Source: Bacilli bacterium (GTDB lineage Bacteria > Bacillota_I > Bacilli_A > ML615J-28 > CAG-313). Taken from it: a stretch of 36,324 nt of DNA. Numbering within the stretch: the stretch's first letter is position 1; every line of letters begins with the position of its first letter. Under the pieces are notes generated by a model, which was not told where the DNA came from, did not search any database, and saw only the letters and a program-made list of their open reading frames with translations. The position numbers and the translations under genes were made by a program. The DNA lies in assembly GCA_900752975.1 (NCBI GenBank), contig CAADXH010000043.1, positions 1-36,324 of the forward strand. Reading direction: 5' to 3'. This document shows, one piece after another, positions 1-9,628 of the stretch.

Positions 1-3000
1 ATCTACAAGAAGTAGTTAAGAGATTATGTGAAGTAATAGAAGAATTAGACATTAGATGTCTAACAGACGCAAAAGACTTCATGAACAACAAAAACTATTT
101 CGAAAAAGAAACTTACACTGATACTAATCTTGAATTAGTAGATGCAATGTTAAGTGGATTATTAGGAACAAATATCGTTGGAGCAATCTTCCCTAAAGTT
201 CTTGATTACGCAATTGATTTAGCAAATAAGAATAATATTGACGTTTCATTTATTAGTGGATTATACGATAATACACAATTAGTTGAAGATGTTCATGTAA
301 TTATTAGAATGGCTAAGAGCGCAATAAGCTTTGGTACATTAGATTACATAAAGTCAAGAGATATTTCTCCTATTGAATTAAAATATGTAAAAGAAATTAT
401 TAGTGAACTTGAAAATCTTAACCTCTATACTATCGCAAGACACGAGTGGTTAAAGCTTGGCTTGAATTATGTAGCACCAATGTTAGGATTTGAAATTACT
501 GACGAATTACAAACATTAACAGAATCTGATTTAATTTCAGACAATGTAACACTACAAGAAATTGTAATGAAACTTGATAAGATTTTATATGAAATGAATT
601 TCGCATCTATATCAGAAATTATGGAATTCGTAGGTGTACGTCAATTCTTAGATGATACTTATTATACGGATGTTGTACTTGATACATTAGGTGAAACAAT
701 TGAATTAGTTGCATCACTAAATACATTAGATGTACTATTCCCTAACATATTATCGTTTATTATTGATAAGGCAAGCGACTTCAAACTTGATATTGAATTC
801 TTAAATGGTGAAATGACATTAAGTCATGTAAAAGCTGATGCTATGAATATAACTAACATAGCTAAGTCACTTATTAAGTTTGGTGTTATGAAACTTGTTA
901 CAGGAAAAGCTATTGATGATATCTGTCTAGATTACTTCCAAGAAGTAATTACAGAACTTGGCAATCTTGAAACATTTAAGATTAACGAAGCTAAATGGAT
1001 GGCAGCACTAATCAATTGTGGTTTAGGTTATACTCAATTTGATATTAAAGTTGATGAAACTGATTTCGCAAATGTTGATTGGGAATTAGAAAATGAATTA
1101 TTGAAAGTCGTTGTTCGTGAAGCTGACTTAACTCTAAAAGCAACTAACACAATAAAATACACATCATTTATGAAAGTAATTAATAAATTATTTGCTGGTT
1201 ATATTGCTAATCAATTATTAGAAATATCAAGTCTTAACCAAGTAATTAATACTATTAGTGCTGTAGTAGACTTACAAGTTGTTGATGTGATGATTCCATT
1301 CTTCGCTCAAATCGGTATTGATAAAGTAAAAGATATGGATTATGACCTAGAATTTGTACTTGATAGCGTAACTGATGAAGAATTAGTTAATGATGTTCGC
1401 ACAATCTTAAGTGCCTTAAGAGATGTAGTAGAATTCAATGCTATGAGAATCTGGTTCAATGGTGATACAATTAATTACGAAAATATTTCATTATTACACT
1501 CTGCAATAGATAAATTATTCAATTTAAATATTATCCGTGGTAATGAAAATGAATTAGTTAAAGTTGTATTTGACAAATTTGATATTAATACAAACTGCTT
1601 AAGCAGTGGTACTATTAATATGGATCAAGAAGCTGAAACAGTTAATGCGATAATTACTGCAGTGGCTATGGCATTAAGAGCTAATGGTTTATACACAATT
1701 AGAGATATAAGTAATTATATCAATAATGTAATGTGGCAAAATAAGACAATGATAATTGATACACTAGATAACAATCTAGTAGCTGTATCTGATATCTTAA
1801 TGGCTCTTGCAAATGACCCTATGCTTGAAATAATTGGCTTTGCGATTGCGGAAAGATATATTCCAACTGATAAGTATGAAGGATTAATCGATATCTATAA
1901 TATTTATCCAGAATATAGTTACTTCCGTGAAGACTTACATGATATTGCAGCCGCAATTAAATGTTTGGCAGACTTACACATGAGTGATGCCTTAAATGAC
2001 TATATGGATTATCCATATAGCGATACAGAAAATATTAACGCTATTATTAGAAGTATTTTAGGTCTAAATTACTTTAACCTAGAAGGAAGAATGACAGATC
2101 TATTAAATGCTCTTGATGATTTATTCCCTGGTTATGGTCTAGATCAAATTAATGGTGAAAATATTGATCTTGCAAGTGATGCTGAAAAGATCGTTAAAAT
2201 GTATGAATCGTTCACTAAGATAGCTAGTCGTGCAGACTTCCCTATAAAGAACACTTCAGACATCAGAAATGGTATTAAGGTAAGCATTAGTTACTTCTTC
2301 ATTAAAGAAATCTTTGTTGAAGAAATGAATATTATTAACACATATATGGAAACTACTATATATGGTGAAACAGGACCAGTTGTTCTTCTTGTCCTTGTAC
2401 CTCTAGTTAAGAAATTTGCTCCTGATTATTGGGATGCTCTTGATTTAGATAATTATAACGATGACAAGATTAATAATGATGTACCTCTATTCCAAGACAT
2501 TATTGAAATTATTATGAGAAATAATCCAACCGCAATAAGCGAAGGCAAGTTAGATTTCAATAGTAATCTTGAAGCTGACATTAAAGCTATCATTAATGAC
2601 TTAACTAACCTTGAGTTATTAAAAGGTCATATGAATGCTCTAACTGAATTATTATTACGTGACTTTGTTTACGGTAAATCTTTAGGTGGAGTAGTTGTAG
2701 AAGCTGATACATTTGATGTTGAAAATGTTGAATTTGGTAAAGATGCTGAAATCATGAAGCAAGTACTTACAAAAGTATTTGAAGTAATGAGAAATGAAGG
2801 TATCAACTCACTTTCTGATTTAAGAAAATACATTAACAAGTTCAATTATGTTAAATTATTAAAGAATGAATCTGCCGTATTTGGTCTTGGTGAAATTCTT
2901 GAATTAGTTGCTGAAATGAGTCTTGTTCAATTAAATGTTAAACAAGCGTACATGGTTTATGCAGTACCTAGATTAGAAACTGCTAAATTAATTGATTATG

Positions 3001-6000
3001 TTGATTATCGTGAAGCAACAAATGAAGAAATGATAGCTGATTTAATTACTATCGCTTCAATCGTTAAAGAAGCTTCAGGTCTTGGTATTGGCACAATCCT
3101 AGATGGTGGAGATATCAATTATGATCAAGCTACAACTATCCAAAATGTTTTAGGATTAGTTGGAACATTAAATTACATTAAATACAATGCAGATGCTTTA
3201 ATTAGTATGTTAAGCAATAATGTTAAAGGCTTAGTTGCTTATGACGCAAGTTACGAAAAACTTGATATCGCTCATGACTTAGTATTATTAGGCCAAGCTT
3301 ATGCTCAAGTTGCATACGCTCTAGACAGTAGTTTTGCATATCGTAACATTAAATCATTCAAAGAATTAAATGTTAAGAATGTAATTAAGTTTGCATATGA
3401 AAACGCAAATAGCATTGCTAGTGCAGTTGATTATATTGCACAAATGAGTATCGCTCCTTACTTCTTACCAACACTTGTTGATCTAGCTAAGGATATGGTA
3501 CCAGATGTCTTCAATAGTGTTGATCCATATAGTTTAATACTTTCTGAATTAACACATGATACAATTTTAAGTGCTGAGTTATTACATAATGCTGTTGACA
3601 GTAATATCTTCACATACTTAAGAACTAAGTCTGCTGAACTTCCTACTGATACAGTAGTTAATGCAATGATTCAAAATATCTTTGATATGTATCTATTTGA
3701 AGGACATTATTCTGAAATAATTAGTGCGCTTCTTGAAAAAGGCGGTGCATACACATTAACAATTGACTTAAGTACAGTTGATTACGATCACGAATCTGCA
3801 ATCTTCCAAGCTATGGTTACTGAATTATTAGATTTAATTAATGAATATGGTATTAATCGTTATGAAGAAGTCATTTCTGAAGCTAAATCTTATAAGAATA
3901 CTTTAGTTAACCAAGGTAAGAAAGCATTTGCTAGAAGAATTAAGTCAGCGTTAGCAGTAATCGATGGTGTACATATAATTAATATAGTAGATCAAATTGA
4001 TCAATCTGTATTATTAGCTCAAACAATCATTCCTATTTTTGAAATAGTACGTGATAAGTTTGCACCTGAAAGATTCAAACAATACTTAGACATTACTGGT
4101 TACACAACTAGCGATGTTGAAAGTGATATTCATTTATTCGCTCTTGCATTACATGAAATGTATGATTCAAGAATTCATGAGAAAGTTCTAAACGACACTC
4201 ATGTTGGTGATGAATGCGTTCCATATTTACAAGAAGCATTAAGATACTTTGCACAAATTAGAATTCTTGATATGAAGAAACAAGACTTTGTAGGTCTAGT
4301 TGGTGAATTATTAGGTAAAGACTTAAGTGCTCTTGACATTAGTTCTGTTGATCTTGTACATGATGCAGAGATTATGAACAATGTTATGTACGATGTTTAT
4401 ACAGCATTTGTAGGAACTAACAAAGGTAGAATTAAGATTTCAATGTTTGGTGATACTCCTACAATGACTGCAGTAATCAATGTCTTAGCCGCATTTGCAC
4501 AAACAGACTTAGGTAAAGAAATTATTCCATTTGTTGCTCATGCTATCATCTTCAGTGATCGTGATTATGATGATGCATTTATAGCTAAGATCCACACAGC
4601 TACTGATGATGGAATTGACGCTTTATATGCATTACTAGAGATGGGTGCATTCTCTAACAATGGTATTGACTTTACAAATAAAGCCTTAACTGACCGTGTA
4701 TTTAACGTTATATCTCATAATATTTCATTAGGTAAGTATCAAAAGTACTTTGATAAACTTGTCAACAATGTTTATATTTATGGTGTAATTAACTTAGATT
4801 ACTCAGTATTAGTTCATGAAAACGAAGTAAGTGCAATGCGTCTATTAAAAGACTTACTAATTAAATTTAAAGATAATTATGCTACTCAATTAAGAAATGA
4901 ACCTACTTCATTAATTAAGAATGCAACATTTGAAAGTGATGTTACTGAATTATTTAAGCAATCATTACAATCTAACTTAATTTCTCAAATCTTTATTAGT
5001 GTTATGACTGGTACAGCTAAAGCATTAACTAAAGAATATGGTAGTATTGCCTTCTTCGAAGGAATGACAAATGATGAATTTGTTAATACAGCACTTCCTG
5101 AATTATTTGATATTTTAGGCTACGTTGTAGATTTACGTGATGGTTCAAAATATGGATTCAACTATAAAGATACTGATGCTATTAGCAAGTTAGTTCATGC
5201 AATCGTTGATAGTAAAGTTATGGAAGGCCATATTGATGAAGTCTTAGCTCTAGTTCTTAAGAAAGTATTACATATTGATATTGATGCTCAAGAATTTATT
5301 GATGCTGATATCGATTATAATGTAGAAGCTGGATACTTAGATGAATTCCTAGATAAGATTAATATCCAATTACAAAAACTTGATTTAGATAATAGAAATT
5401 CTATCCTTAATAATGAATTCTTAACAGCTATTTCTGAAGCTGGTCATGCATTGGTTGATTCAAAAGTATTGAAAGTTATTATTAAGCCTATAATGATTAA
5501 AGTTGTTAATAAGATTAATACATCTGATAACAAGTACGGATTCGTAATAGATACTCTTAATAATCCTGAATATACTAATGATGATGCAATGAAAGATTAT
5601 GTAAGTGCTCTTACAGTAATTGAAGAAGTTGTTGCGATTGATTTATTCGCAGATTCAGGTATTGATCCTAAGAAGTTAGAAGGTCACATTGGCTTATTAC
5701 TTGACACATTGTTCGGTATGAACGCTATGAAGGGTAATGAAAAAGATGTTATGACAATCCTTCTTGGTAAGTTGAAGTTCGGAAATGTTACATTCACATT
5801 CGATCTTGAAGGTATTAGTGATGATGAATGGACTGACGAATTAGCTAATTTCACAGACATGATGGAAGCTCTAGCTAAATTATGTGCTGGTAATTTCGAT
5901 ATTACTGATATTGATGAAAATACATTAACTGATGAACAAGTTAAAGCAGACTTTGTTGAATTCACTGCTTGTGCTTCTAAATCTAATATTGGTAGACAAT

Positions 6001-7388
6001 TATTCAAACAATTATTTGCTAGATTAGAATTATCTGATCAACAAAAAGAACTTGCTGATTTTGATAACATCGATCCTGAAGATTGGGCTGAAGAAGTAAA
6101 AGAAATTCTTGACCTATTCACAATTATCGGTGTGAGCGAAATTGGAAGTAAAAACATAAAAGTTTCTGACGTATTAACTATATATGATATTGCGTTTGGT
6201 CTAAATGGTAAAGACGGTATTGAAGGAGTTAAAAAAGACAAAGTGAAATGGTTAAATACTTTTGTCGATATGATTCCTAAAACTAATAATTTCGCACCAG
6301 ATACTAGCAGTATTAATGATAGTAATGTTGATGAAGAAATTGATCGTATCCGTGGTATTATTGATGATATTTCTCAATATGTTGATAATCCAGAAGATAC
6401 ATTAGTTAATAACGTTACCTCTGACAATATTGTTAAATGTCAAGATTATGATAGACTTTACGATACATTTATCAAAATGAGTGAGTCTCTAATTACTAGA
6501 AATATCCTAATAGGTGTTATTGGTGATAATATTATAAGCGCTTCTAAGAAAGATGCAACATTCAGTCTTTCTTCAATGACAACTGCAGGGTTCAATGAAC
6601 AACATGATAGTAGAACATATGACGAAGATTTCTGGAATGAAGATGAATTTATGCTTCTTGCACTTCTAATGGCAACTGCAAATGCATACAAGGCAAATAG
6701 TAGTGATGATGAGGAAGTCTTTGATATTACTACAATGGATCTTGGTCGAGACTATGCAAATGTTCAAGCTTATAATAACGTTCCTGGTGGTAATGCATCA
6801 TCATCTGATGCATTCCCATCACAAACTGAAGGCCCTAACAAAGTTGGTTTACGTCAAATTTTACAACTAATGAATTTAAGCAAAGTCTTTGAATTATCAT
6901 CATTAGGTGGTGAGTTTGGGGTTATTTCAGCAGTCTTTGATAAAAAAGGTATTAGCAAGGCAGAACGTCCATTTGGTACTGTAACAAATACCGTAGAAGA
7001 TTGGAATAATGAAATTATTGACTTAACTGATTCTCTTTACATGTTAAAAGATATGGGATTATTAAATAGTGATGCTGATATTTCTGAAAAGATTAAAGGT
7101 ATGGATGAAGTAGCTTTAAGACGCTTCTTAGAACAATTAATTACATCAGATATTATTAGACCTACTATTGCTTGTTATGTAAATACAGCATTAGCTAAAG
7201 CAATTAATGAAGCAACTTATAATGTAGTTTCTATTGATAAAGCTAAGGAAGCAATTGCTAATAAGTATGTATGGTTAGGTAAACAAGCTGATCCTGAGTA
7301 TGTACCTGTTGCAAGTGAAGAAGAGTATAGCGCACAAATAGATCATATCATTATGTATATGACTAACCCAAGATTAATAATAGATTAA
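1..7388 (+). CDS. Giant helical-repeat protein, 5' end outside window
   Basis: The frame is open from base 3 without a stop, so the ATG at 81 is internal and the gene begins upstream. At least 2,461 codons are visible. The protein is Leu/Ile/Asp/Asn-rich and looks almost wholly helical. A degenerate unit recurs about 12 times. Its best anchor is a stretch like 'L.NLxxLKGHxxxL' (for example NLELLKGHMNAL near 2605 and SKVMEGHIDEVL near 5210), followed by a segment like 'ELVAxLxxLDVLFPxI'. Anchors lie about 175-189 residues apart in the first eight units and about 155-168 in the last four. Near 6690-6830 there is an acidic then Ser/Gly/Asn-rich linker, followed by a last helical domain. The end at IID has no membrane segment, LPXTG or binding repeat. 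I recognise no family. A secreted or surface structural protein is a guess, because the N-terminus that would show a signal peptide is missing. Confidence 0.85.
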   Translation, partial: LQEVVKRLCEVIEELDIRCLTDAKDFMNNKNYFEKETYTDTNLELVDAMLSGLLGTNIVGAIFPKVLDYAIDLANKNNIDVSFISGLYDNTQLVEDVHVIIRMAKSAISFGTLDYIKSRDISPIELKYVKEIISELENLNLYTIARHEWLKLGLNYVAPMLGFEITDELQTLTESDLISDNVTLQEIVMKLDKILYEMNFASISEIMEFVGVRQFLDDTYYTDVVLDTLGETIELVASLNTLDVLFPNILSFIIDKASDFKLDIEFLNGEMTLSHVKADAMNITNIAKSLIKFGVMKLVTGKAIDDICLDYFQEVITELGNLETFKINEAKWMAALINCGLGYTQFDIKVDETDFANVDWELENELLKVVVREADLTLKATNTIKYTSFMKVINKLFAGYIANQLLEISSLNQVINTISAVVDLQVVDVMIPFFAQIGIDKVKDMDYDLEFVLDSVTDEELVNDVRTILSALRDVVEFNAMRIWFNGDTINYENISLLHSAIDKLFNLNIIRGNENELVKVVFDKFDINTNCLSSGTINMDQEAETVNAIITAVAMALRANGLYTIRDISNYINNVMWQNKTMIIDTLDNNLVAVSDILMALANDPMLEIIGFAIAERYIPTDKYEGLIDIYNIYPEYSYFREDLHDIAAAIKCLADLHMSDALNDYMDYPYSDTENINAIIRSILGLNYFNLEGRMTDLLNALDDLFPGYGLDQINGENIDLASDAEKIVKMYESFTKIASRADFPIKNTSDIRNGIKVSISYFFIKEIFVEEMNIINTYMETTIYGETGPVVLLVLVPLVKKFAPDYWDALDLDNYNDDKINNDVPLFQDIIEIIMRNNPTAISEGKLDFNSNLEADIKAIINDLTNLELLKGHMNALTELLLRDFVYGKSLGGVVVEADTFDVENVEFGKDAEIMKQVLTKVFEVMRNEGINSLSDLRKYINKFNYVKLLKNESAVFGLGEILELVAEMSLVQLNVKQAYMVYAVPRLETAKLIDYVDYREATNEEMIADLITIASIVKEASGLGIGTILDGGDINYDQATTIQNVLGLVGTLNYIKYNADALISMLSNNVKGLVAYDASYEKLDIAHDLVLLGQAYAQVAYALDSSFAYRNIKSFKELNVKNVIKFAYENANSIASAVDYIAQMSIAPYFLPTLVDLAKDMVPDVFNSVDPYSLILSELTHDTILSAELLHNAVDSNIFTYLRTKSAELPTDTVVNAMIQNIFDMYLFEGHYSEIISALLEKGGAYTLTIDLSTVDYDHESAIFQAMVTELLDLINEYGINRYEEVISEAKSYKNTLVNQGKKAFARRIKSALAVIDGVHIINIVDQIDQSVLLAQTIIPIFEIVRDKFAPERFKQYLDITGYTTSDVESDIHLFALALHEMYDSRIHEKVLNDTHVGDECVPYLQEALRYFAQIRILDMKKQDFVGLVGELLGKDLSALDISSVDLVHDAEIMNNVMYDVYTAFVGTNKGRIKISMFGDTPTMTAVINVLAAFAQTDLGKEIIPFVAHAIIFSDRDYDDAFIAKIHTATDDGIDALYALLEMGAFSNNGIDFTNKALTDRVFNVISHNISLGKYQKYFDKLVNNVYIYGVINLDYSVLVHENEVSAMRLLKDLLIKFKDNYATQLRNEPTSLIKNATFESDVTELFKQSLQSNLISQIFISVMTGTAKALTKEYGSIAFFEGMTNDEFVNTALPELFDILGYVVDLRDGSKYGFNYKDTDAISKLVHAIVDSKVMEGHIDEVLALVLKKVLHIDIDAQEFIDADIDYNVEAGYLDEFLDKINIQLQKLDLDNRNSILNNEFLTAISEAGHALVDSKVLKVIIKPIMIKVVNKINTSDNKYGFVIDTLNNPEYTNDDAMKDYVSALTVIEEVVAIDLFADSGIDPKKLEGHIGLLLDTLFGMNAMKGNEKDVMTILLGKLKFGNVTFTFDLEGISDDEWTDELANFTDMMEALAKLCAGNFDITDIDENTLTDEQVKADFVEFTACASKSNIGRQLFKQLFARLELSDQQKELADFDNIDPEDWAEEVKEILDLFTIIGVSEIGSKNIKVSDVLTIYDIAFGLNGKDGIEGVKKDKVKWLNTFVDMIPKTNNFAPDTSSINDSNVDEEIDRIRGIIDDISQYVDNPEDTLVNNVTSDNIVKCQDYDRLYDTFIKMSESLITRNILIGVIGDNIISASKKDATFSLSSMTTAGFNEQHDSRTYDEDFWNEDEFMLLALLMATANAYKANSSDDEEVFDITTMDLGRDYANVQAYNNVPGGNASSSDAFPSQTEGPNKVGLRQILQLMNLSKVFELSSLGGEFGVISAVFDKKGISKAERPFGTVTNTVEDWNNEIIDLTDSLYMLKDMGLLNSDADISEKIKGMDEVALRRFLEQLITSDIIRPTIACYVNTALAKAINEATYNVVSIDKAKEAIANKYVWLGKQADPEYVPVASEEEYSAQIDHIIMYMTNPRLIID

Positions 7389-7401
7389 TTATGTCAAAAA
7401 G

Positions 7402-7434
7402 GAAGATCAAGTTGAACTTGGTCTTCTTTTTCTT
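7402..7434 (+). terminator. Intrinsic terminator of the giant gene
   Basis: A 10-bp stem (7402-7411 with 7417-7426, one G-U pair) closes a TTGAA loop and is followed by a T-rich run. It begins 14 bases after the stop codon of the giant gene. Confidence 0.8.
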
Positions 7435-7455
7435 TAAATACTTTTTGCATTTTAA

Positions 7456-7484
7456 TTGCAAAATTTCATCACTTATAGTATAAT
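7456..7484 (+). promoter_or_regulatory. SigmaA-type promoter for rpmE
   Basis: TTGCAA at 7456-7461 and a perfect TATAAT at 7479-7484 are separated by 17 bases. The -35 overlaps the right arm of an inverted repeat, TTTTGCA (7443-7449), 7 bases, TGCAAAA (7457-7463), which could be an operator. Confidence 0.75.
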
Positions 7485-7508
7485 ATATATGAAAAATAAT
7501 GTACTTAC

Positions 7509-7529
7509 TATGGTCTAGATAGATCCATG
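7509..7529 (+). promoter_or_regulatory. Candidate leader hairpin of rpmE
   Basis: Between the expected transcription start (about 7491) and the ribosome binding site (GGAAGGAGA, from 7532) an 8-bp hairpin can form. TATGGTCT pairs with AGA-T-CCATG, with one bulged T, one G-U pair and an AGAT loop. L31 genes in Firmicutes are reported to carry autoregulatory ribosomal-protein leaders, so this is a candidate for one. I cannot match it to a covariance model by eye. Confidence 0.3.
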
Positions 7530-7545
7530 GCGGAAGGAGAAAGAA

Positions 7546-7764
7546 ATGCGTAAAGGAATACATCCAGAATACCACAAAGTTAAAGTGGTTTGTGTATCAT
7601 GTGGAAATGAATTCGAATCTGGCTCAACTTTAAAAGAAGTTCGTGTTGATACATGTTCTAAATGCCATCCTTTCTATACTGGTGAACAAAAATTTGTTCA
7701 AGCAGCTGGTAGAATCGATCGTTTCAATAAGAGAGCTAGTCAAGCAGTTAAAAAAGATAAATAA
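7546..7764 (+). CDS. rpmE: 50S ribosomal protein L31
   Basis: A 72-residue protein starting MRKGIHPEY, which is the characteristic L31 N-terminus. Two zinc-ribbon pairs are present (CVSC and CSKC), so it is the zinc-binding C+ form rather than the zinc-independent paralogue. HPFYTGEQ and GRIDRFNKR are also typical of the family, and the basic tail and length are normal. A strong GGAAGGAGA ribosome binding site sits a few bases before the ATG. The gene is monocistronic, with its own promoter (7456-7484), a short leader with a possible hairpin, and a terminator directly after it. L31 sits at the central protuberance of the 50S subunit and bridges to the 30S head. The identification is secure. 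Confidence 0.97.
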   Translation: MRKGIHPEYHKVKVVCVSCGNEFESGSTLKEVRVDTCSKCHPFYTGEQKFVQAAGRIDRFNKRASQAVKKDK

Positions 7765-7783
7765 AGTTGACTGTAACCATGGG

Positions 7784-7818
7784 CGGCACCAATTACTTGG
7801 TGCCGTTCCTTTAATTTT
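7784..7818 (+). terminator. Terminator of rpmE
   Basis: A perfect 9-bp GC-rich stem, CGGCACCAA with TTGGTGCCG, closes a TTAC loop and is followed by a T-rich but interrupted tail. It lies 19 bases after the rpmE stop. Confidence 0.75.
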
Positions 7819-7843
7819 ATATTGACGAATTATAGGAGTATGT

Positions 7844-9628
7844 ATGCTTATAACATTTAATAATGTATCACTACAATATACAGATAAAAGAATCCTTGAC
7901 AATGTTAGTTTTACAATTAATGATAATGTGAAAATTGGTATAATTGGTATGAATGGAGCTGGTAAAAGCTCAATCCTAAAATTAATAGTTGGTGAACTAG
8001 AACCATCAAGTGGTGTAATTTATCGTAAAAATGGTTTAAATATGGGATATTTATCTCAAGAAGTTACTTTATATGATGATAAGACTATTTTTGAAGAAAC
8101 GAAACGTTTAAGCAAAAATGAGAATGATTATGAAATACAAAGTATTCTAAATAAACTTGGCTTAATGGATCATGATAAAAGTATAGCTACTCTATCAGGT
8201 GGAGAGAAAAAAAGACTACAACTTGCAAGTGTTTTAATTAGTAAGACTGATATGCTAATTCTCGATGAACCAACTAATCACCTTGATATTGCGATGATTG
8301 CATGGTTAGAAAAATATTTAATTAAATACAATAAAGCAATTATATTAGTTACACATGATCGTTATTTTCTTGAAAGAATTACTAATCAAATTATGGAAAT
8401 AGAAAATGGTAAAGTATATCTTTATGATGCTAATTATACCACTTTCCTTAACTTAAAGGCAGAAAGATTAGAATACTTAAAAGCAAATGAGCGTAAACTA
8501 TCATCAATCCTTAAAAAAGAAGCTAAGTGGATGGCAATGAATCCTCAAGCACGTTCAACAAAGAGTAGAGAAAGAATTGAGCGTTTTTATAACAACGAAG
8601 ATGCCTTAAAAGATATCAGATCATCAATTAATGAGTCATCTAAAGAAATGGAATTTTCATCTAAAAAGGCTAGAATAGGTAAGAAAACTATTATTATTGA
8701 TAATATTGATTTAAAGATAGATGATAAACTATTAGTAAAAAATTTCAGTTATATTGTTAATAAGTATGATCGTCTTGGTATTGTTGGAAATAATGGTTGT
8801 GGTAAGACTACACTGTTTAATTCAATTGTGAGCCCAAAAGAAGACCAAATAGGCAAGATTATTGTTGGTGAGACTATTAATATAGGCTACTTCAAACAAA
8901 GTGATAAAATCATGGACTCAAACATTAAGGTTATAGATTATTTGAAGGAATATGGTGAATATGTCGATACAAAACAAGGCAAAATTAGTGCTTCACAATT
9001 ACTCGAAAATTACTTTTTTACTCCAACAATGCAACAAATGCCTGTATCCCGTCTATCAGGTGGTGAAAAAAGAAGATTAAGTTTATTGAAAGTCTTGATT
9101 ACAAATCCAAATGTTTTACTTTTAGATGAGCCGACTAACGACTTAGACATTTATACAATAGAGATATTAGAAGATTATTTAGACGATTTTGCGGGAGCAG
9201 TATTGGTGATATCCCATGATCGCTATTTTCTAGATAAAGTATGTAATCACTTGTTAATTTTTGATCACCAAATGATAAAAGAATATATGTTCACAATCAC
9301 TGAATATTTGGAAACAAATAATTTTGAACTATTCAAACAAGAGGAAAAAGTTAAGCAAGTAGTTAAAAAAGATATACCACGTTTTACATCTCAAGAGAAA
9401 AAAGAGTATGATCATATCGAAGAAACAATTGCAAGTCTTGAAAACAAAATTACAGACATAGACAATCAACTTAAATTAGTAGACACTGATTATGAATTAA
9501 TTATTAAACTAAATAATCAAAAAGAAGAATTGGAACAACAATTGCAAGAAAAAATGGATCGTTGGGAATATTTAGAGGAAATTAATCAAAAAATATTATT
9601 ATATAAGGAGCATAAGAATTATGAATAA
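7844..9628 (+). CDS. ABC-F family ATPase (Uup-like)
   Basis: A 594-residue soluble protein with two ABC cassettes and no membrane segments. Cassette 1 has Walker A GMNGAGKSS (about 35-43), signature LSGGEKKR (about 117) and Walker B LILDEPTNHLD (about 138). Cassette 2 has GNNGCGKTT (about 315), LSGGEKRR (about 404) and LLLDEPTNDLD (about 425). The charged linker between them (about 190-275) is the family's interdomain region. A C-terminal coiled coil (about 515-590, ending near WEYLEE) favours the Uup branch over EttA. ABC-F proteins act on ribosomes, resolving stalls or protecting against antibiotics; nothing here marks it as a resistance protein. AGGAG at 7834 fixes the start. The last 8 bases overlap the M29 aminopeptidase gene, so the two are probably translationally coupled. 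Confidence 0.93.
   Translation: MLITFNNVSLQYTDKRILDNVSFTINDNVKIGIIGMNGAGKSSILKLIVGELEPSSGVIYRKNGLNMGYLSQEVTLYDDKTIFEETKRLSKNENDYEIQSILNKLGLMDHDKSIATLSGGEKKRLQLASVLISKTDMLILDEPTNHLDIAMIAWLEKYLIKYNKAIILVTHDRYFLERITNQIMEIENGKVYLYDANYTTFLNLKAERLEYLKANERKLSSILKKEAKWMAMNPQARSTKSRERIERFYNNEDALKDIRSSINESSKEMEFSSKKARIGKKTIIIDNIDLKIDDKLLVKNFSYIVNKYDRLGIVGNNGCGKTTLFNSIVSPKEDQIGKIIVGETINIGYFKQSDKIMDSNIKVIDYLKEYGEYVDTKQGKISASQLLENYFFTPTMQQMPVSRLSGGEKRRLSLLKVLITNPNVLLLDEPTNDLDIYTIEILEDYLDDFAGAVLVISHDRYFLDKVCNHLLIFDHQMIKEYMFTITEYLETNNFELFKQEEKVKQVVKKDIPRFTSQEKKEYDHIEETIASLENKITDIDNQLKLVDTDYELIIKLNNQKEELEQQLQEKMDRWEYLEEINQKILLYKEHKNYE

Noticed and set aside
81..83. ATG at 81 as the start of the giant protein
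   Set aside because: The same frame is open back to the window edge with the same composition, and no ribosome binding site precedes 81.
4199..6691. Several antisense frames of 60-107 codons inside the giant gene
   Set aside because: They are complements of the strongly coding giant frame, have no ribosome binding sites and resemble no protein.
1..7388. DNA-level tandem repeats or a CRISPR-like array in the giant gene
   Set aside because: The repeats are visible only in the protein. No identical DNA units or regular spacers are present.
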